Source: Chitinophaga hostae (GTDB taxonomy: Bacteria; Bacteroidota; Bacteroidia; Chitinophagales; Chitinophagaceae). From it: 64,000 nucleotides of DNA. A program made the translations under genes and the position numbers. Within the stretch, counting starts at the first letter, position 1, and each line of letters begins with the position of its first letter. The stretch spans positions 496,001 through 560,000 of the forward strand of contig NZ_JAGTXB010000003.1 of NCBI RefSeq assembly GCF_018224885.1, read 5' to 3'. The notes beneath the pieces are model-generated. The model made no database searches and was not told where the DNA came from. It saw only the letters and a list, made by a program, of their open reading frames with translations. Shown here one piece after another: positions 61,317-64,000 of this stretch.

Positions 61317-62573
61317 TTAGTAATTCAGTTTTGTAATGGAAGTTACATCACTGATTCCCTGGAAATAAATCCCTTGTTTACCCACTGCAGTAGCCACATC
61401 TATCACATAGAGATATAATTTCCCTTCATCATTCTTCAACACGTAGTAGGCTGTTTTTTTATCGCTGTCTACAAACACTTTCATGTTATAGCTCATTTGC
61501 GCATGTACCGGTACACCGCTTACAGGAGTAACAGTTTTATTGTAAACATCCACGATAGCGAGTTTCACTTTACCACCGCTTACGCCGCCGGTTTCACCGG
61601 TAGCATACAGGGTCATTAAAAATTTGCCATCCGCAATATATTCTCCGCGGGCTATTTTTGCACCAGCCACCGCTTCCACATCAAAGAAATAGCTTTGATC
61701 AAACTCCTCGGTATTCTTCTTAATACGCACTATGGCAGAATGTTTAGTGGATCTGAGGCTACCCGATCCGCCGGCTGTTGACCATGCGTATACATCGCCG
61801 TCTGTTGTTTGTTGTACGCCCTGCATACCAAACCAGTTACCGATAAAACCGGTGCGGCCGTCGCGGATTACTTTCTGGAAGGCCAACTCCGGGTATGAGA
61901 AAACAGCGATCCAGGTACTGTCTACATACTTGGTATTTGCTCCATCCACACCCGGTGTAGTGTAATAAGGGATGTACACTTTGTTATTCACCTGGAACAG
62001 GCCCGTCCATACTGCCATTTCATCCGTACCGGTTATTTTAGACAGATCCACGGTGTTGCGACCGGCCACCTTGCCATTAACCGCATCAAAGCGGTATAAG
62101 GTAGCCACGGGGCTTTCCTTGGAGCGGTTAACCGAACCGCCTACATATGCATCTTCATTTACAATACCGTAAATGCCGGTGAACTCCGTATTAACCGGCT
62201 GACCTGCCGATACCAGTTTACCATTGCCATCCAGCTTATAGGGAGAAGTAGGACCTTGTGCAGCATACACAATACCGAATAATTTATTGTGCTGCCTGAT
62301 AAATGAATAAGCTTCTGTTTCCACGCCCACACCAGTGGTGGTTAATGATCCTTTCGTTACATCTTCCACAGGTACTATGTAACGTCCTGCTTCGCCGCCT
62401 GACCCATCTGTATATACCACAAATACGAATTTTGATTTGGAGGTACCGCCATTGTTGCCGCCGTTATCGACTGCCGGCTTATCATCTTTACTGCACCCTA
62501 TACCGAAACCTGTTATGCCCAACATGCAAAGTCCTATTAATAACCGACTGCGTTGTAATTTTCCGTACATCAT
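61317..62573 (-). CDS. DUF4374 lipoprotein
   Basis: 418 residues. The N-terminus ends in GFGIGC (lipobox near residue 27), followed by a Gly/Asn linker (NNGGTSKSKF) and a beta-propeller-like body (FVFVVYTDGSGGEAGRYIVP, GNWFGMQGVQQTTDGDVYAW, GSLRSTKHSAIVRIKKNTEE). DUF4374 proteins are typically encoded beside TonB-dependent receptors for siderophores or iron. The receptor gene lies 33 bp upstream, so they form one operon. Location: outer membrane, facing outward or periplasm. Exact role unknown. Confidence 0.85.
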   Translation of the reverse strand: MMYGKLQRSRLLIGLCMLGITGFGIGCSKDDKPAVDNGGNNGGTSKSKFVFVVYTDGSGGEAGRYIVPVEDVTKGSLTTTGVGVETEAYSFIRQHNKLFGIVYAAQGPTSPYKLDGNGKLVSAGQPVNTEFTGIYGIVNEDAYVGGSVNRSKESPVATLYRFDAVNGKVAGRNTVDLSKITGTDEMAVWTGLFQVNNKVYIPYYTTPGVDGANTKYVDSTWIAVFSYPELAFQKVIRDGRTGFIGNWFGMQGVQQTTDGDVYAWSTAGGSGSLRSTKHSAIVRIKKNTEEFDQSYFFDVEAVAGAKIARGEYIADGKFLMTLYATGETGGVSGGKVKLAIVDVYNKTVTPVSGVPVHAQMSYNMKVFVDSDKKTAYYVLKNDEGKLYLYVIDVATAVGKQGIYFQGISDVTSITKLNY

Positions 62574-62606
62574 ATATTTATTTGGATTTTAAAAAGTGTT
62601 ATGATT

Positions 62607-64000
62607 TCAATTGTGATTTTCCTGGAAGAAGTACCTGAGTTTTATGCTAAAAGAGCGGCCCGGCTTCTGTAAACTGAAGTTGTCGAATAAAGGTTTGTCC
62701 GTGATATTTTGTCCTTCTGCCGCAATATTGTACCGGCCATTAGCCAGTGAATACACGAGGTTGATATCATGCGCCAGCTGTTGGGGGATATTGTTCTTGG
62801 TATCTTTATCGCCCTGGCTTGGCCAGCGCAGATAAAATTCATGTACATATAAAAGATTGTAACCAATGGTCAGCAGTGAGCCTTTGCCGGTAATATCCGG
62901 GATACTCAAGGCGGCGTTACCATTACCAAAAAAATAAGGAATATTAGGAATCCTATCTTTATATACCTGGCTCTGCACAGTACTTCCAGGCTCTATCCGG
63001 GTGTTGTTACGCAAGTTTTGATAAGTGGCATTTACACCTGCGGTAAAAATATGACGATAGGAATACCTGATTTCTCCATCTATTCCCCTGTTGGTTACAT
63101 TGCGTGTATTTACCGGCATCATTGCCGCCCTGCCTTCAAAGCTCACCGGTTGCAGCTGGTTACGGATATAGTCTTTCGCATTTCTGAAAATAAAATTCAC
63201 ATCAGCCATAAAATGATCGTCCTGGTGAACAGCAAAGCTGTAATTCAATCCCACATTAATATTATCGCTGCTCTCCGGTTTAAGGTCGGGGTTACCCGTC
63301 AGGTTTACTACGTCGCCAAACAGTTCATCATTTTCGGGGAGCCGGTAAGTTTTTTCATAGGAAACTTTTGCCTGTAATGCCGGCAACAGGAAATAAGTAG
63401 TAGCCACGCCATAGCCCAGCCTGGAAACGGTACCTGTTTGATGATAAAACTCACCATTGGCTTTGGTATTGGTTTCACTGGCCTGGTAATAGTGTTTGGC
63501 AAACAGGCTGGTGCTCCAGCGGGTATCCCAATCAAACCGATAACCCAATCCTGCAATATTCTTGGTGGTTTTCTTTGGTTGCCTATCCGCTTCGTTATCC
63601 GGGTCAAACTTATTCTTTCCTTTACGGTTAAAAGTCGTGATCACATCATTCAGTACGATCGAATGGTGTTCGTTGAGTTTATAGCTGAGGTTTACGTTGG
63701 CAATCCCGTTATTGTTCTTATACTTATAATCTATCCGGCTTAATTCACCTCCCGGTGCGGCAGGGTTATTTTTATCCTTGTAGATGAACTGTCCCAGCCA
63801 GTTGTACATTCTGAAAAGCGTGTCCACCGAACGTTCTTCGCCTAAATTGTATCGGCCGTTTACGCGCAGGTCCAGACCTTTTGTAAAGAGATTTGTTTTA
63901 ACATATTTCAGTGTTGGCTGGATAATATTTCCTTTCCGGGTGCGGCCGCCAAACACTTCATACATCCGGTTACCGGTTTGTATGTCAGCTTTATTATTGC
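62607..64000 (-). CDS. TonB-dependent receptor, C-terminal part (FecA/siderophore type)
   Basis: The frame is open at the window edge; about 464 codons are visible. They form only beta-barrel sequence (SLFAKHYYQASETNTKANGE, TYFLLPALQAKVSYEKTYRL, PENDELFGDVVNLTGNPDLK, PESSDNINVGLNYSF), ending with PGRSFSIKLRYFFQENHN. The TGNPDLKPE block is typical of the barrel of TonB receptors. Plug and signal peptide lie outside the window. Pairing with DUF4374 suggests siderophore or other metal-chelate uptake. Confidence 0.92.
   Translation of the reverse strand, partial: NNKADIQTGNRMYEVFGGRTRKGNIIQPTLKYVKTNLFTKGLDLRVNGRYNLGEERSVDTLFRMYNWLGQFIYKDKNNPAAPGGELSRIDYKYKNNNGIANVNLSYKLNEHHSIVLNDVITTFNRKGKNKFDPDNEADRQPKKTTKNIAGLGYRFDWDTRWSTSLFAKHYYQASETNTKANGEFYHQTGTVSRLGYGVATTYFLLPALQAKVSYEKTYRLPENDELFGDVVNLTGNPDLKPESSDNINVGLNYSFAVHQDDHFMADVNFIFRNAKDYIRNQLQPVSFEGRAAMMPVNTRNVTNRGIDGEIRYSYRHIFTAGVNATYQNLRNNTRIEPGSTVQSQVYKDRIPNIPYFFGNGNAALSIPDITGKGSLLTIGYNLLYVHEFYLRWPSQGDKDTKNNIPQQLAHDINLVYSLANGRYNIAAEGQNITDKPLFDNFSLQKPGRSFSIKLRYFFQENHN

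Overview
The window looks like chromosomal DNA of a Bacteroidota bacterium, most probably a Chitinophaga-like member of the Chitinophagaceae. The support is: recurring TAnnTTTG promoter boxes with an upstream TTTG/TTG; A-rich start regions without strong Shine-Dalgarno sequences; and families typical of the phylum (DUF3810, DUF3667, DUF4374, Oar-type TonB-dependent receptors, stand-alone FtsX permeases of about 800 residues, a CzcA-type pump fused to its outer-membrane factor). No insertion sequence, prophage, CRISPR array or rRNA was seen.

Layout. 1-6 kb: a partial DUF3810 membrane protein, a fructosamine-kinase-like enzyme, a hybrid sensor kinase, and the housekeeping cluster DUF177-rpmF-plsX ending in a strong terminator. 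6-11 kb (minus): the operon mazG, a giant NtrY-like kinase, an ankyrin protein. 11-17 kb: tex, a 229-bp nested inverted repeat that contains the stop codons of both flanking genes, a lipoprotein, an enoyl-CoA hydratase with DUF3667, and an exported YD-repeat-like protein. 17.4-17.6 kb: tRNA-Gly(GCC) and tRNA-Leu(UAA) with a clear promoter and terminator. 17.9-21.6 kb: the most distinctive locus, a four-gene overlapping operon that I identify as a His-Xaa-Ser (Hxs) radical-SAM peptide-maturation system in the order hxsA-hxsD-hxsB-hxsC. It is visibly AT-richer than its neighbours and sits directly downstream of the tRNA pair. A Fic-family protein with an HTH-like N-terminus and an array of three dyads before its start codon follows.

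23-31 kb: a 43-codon lipoprotein ORF, a GlxA-type regulator convergent with a GAPDH, then a TetR regulator with two matching palindromic operators, one before its own gene and one before an alpha/beta hydrolase. A second, exported paralogue of that hydrolase follows, then an FtsX permease. 31-45 kb: a TPR sensor kinase, an Oar-like TonB receptor, an AraC regulator, a short-chain dehydrogenase, a CHMI-type tautomerase, small hypothetical proteins, a beta-helix protein, a RibD-like reductase, an amino-acid permease and a flavin monooxygenase. 45-51 kb: a second FtsX permease, a GH27 alpha-galactosidase, an EamA exporter and a VOC protein.

51-58.5 kb (minus): a heavy-metal efflux operon made of a small Asp/His-rich protein, a CzcA-type RND pump fused to a TolC-like channel, a CzcB-type adaptor and a CDF transporter. 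The pump frame carries one in-frame TAG codon (55925-55927) that splits it. 58.6-64 kb: a divergent pair formed by a one-TM HTH-like protein and a secreted beta-sandwich protein, with 10-bp phased repeats between them, then a DUF4374 lipoprotein beside a TonB-dependent receptor that runs off the end of the window and probably forms a siderophore or metal-chelate uptake unit.

Functions are assigned from recognisable motifs and family memory. No database search was possible.
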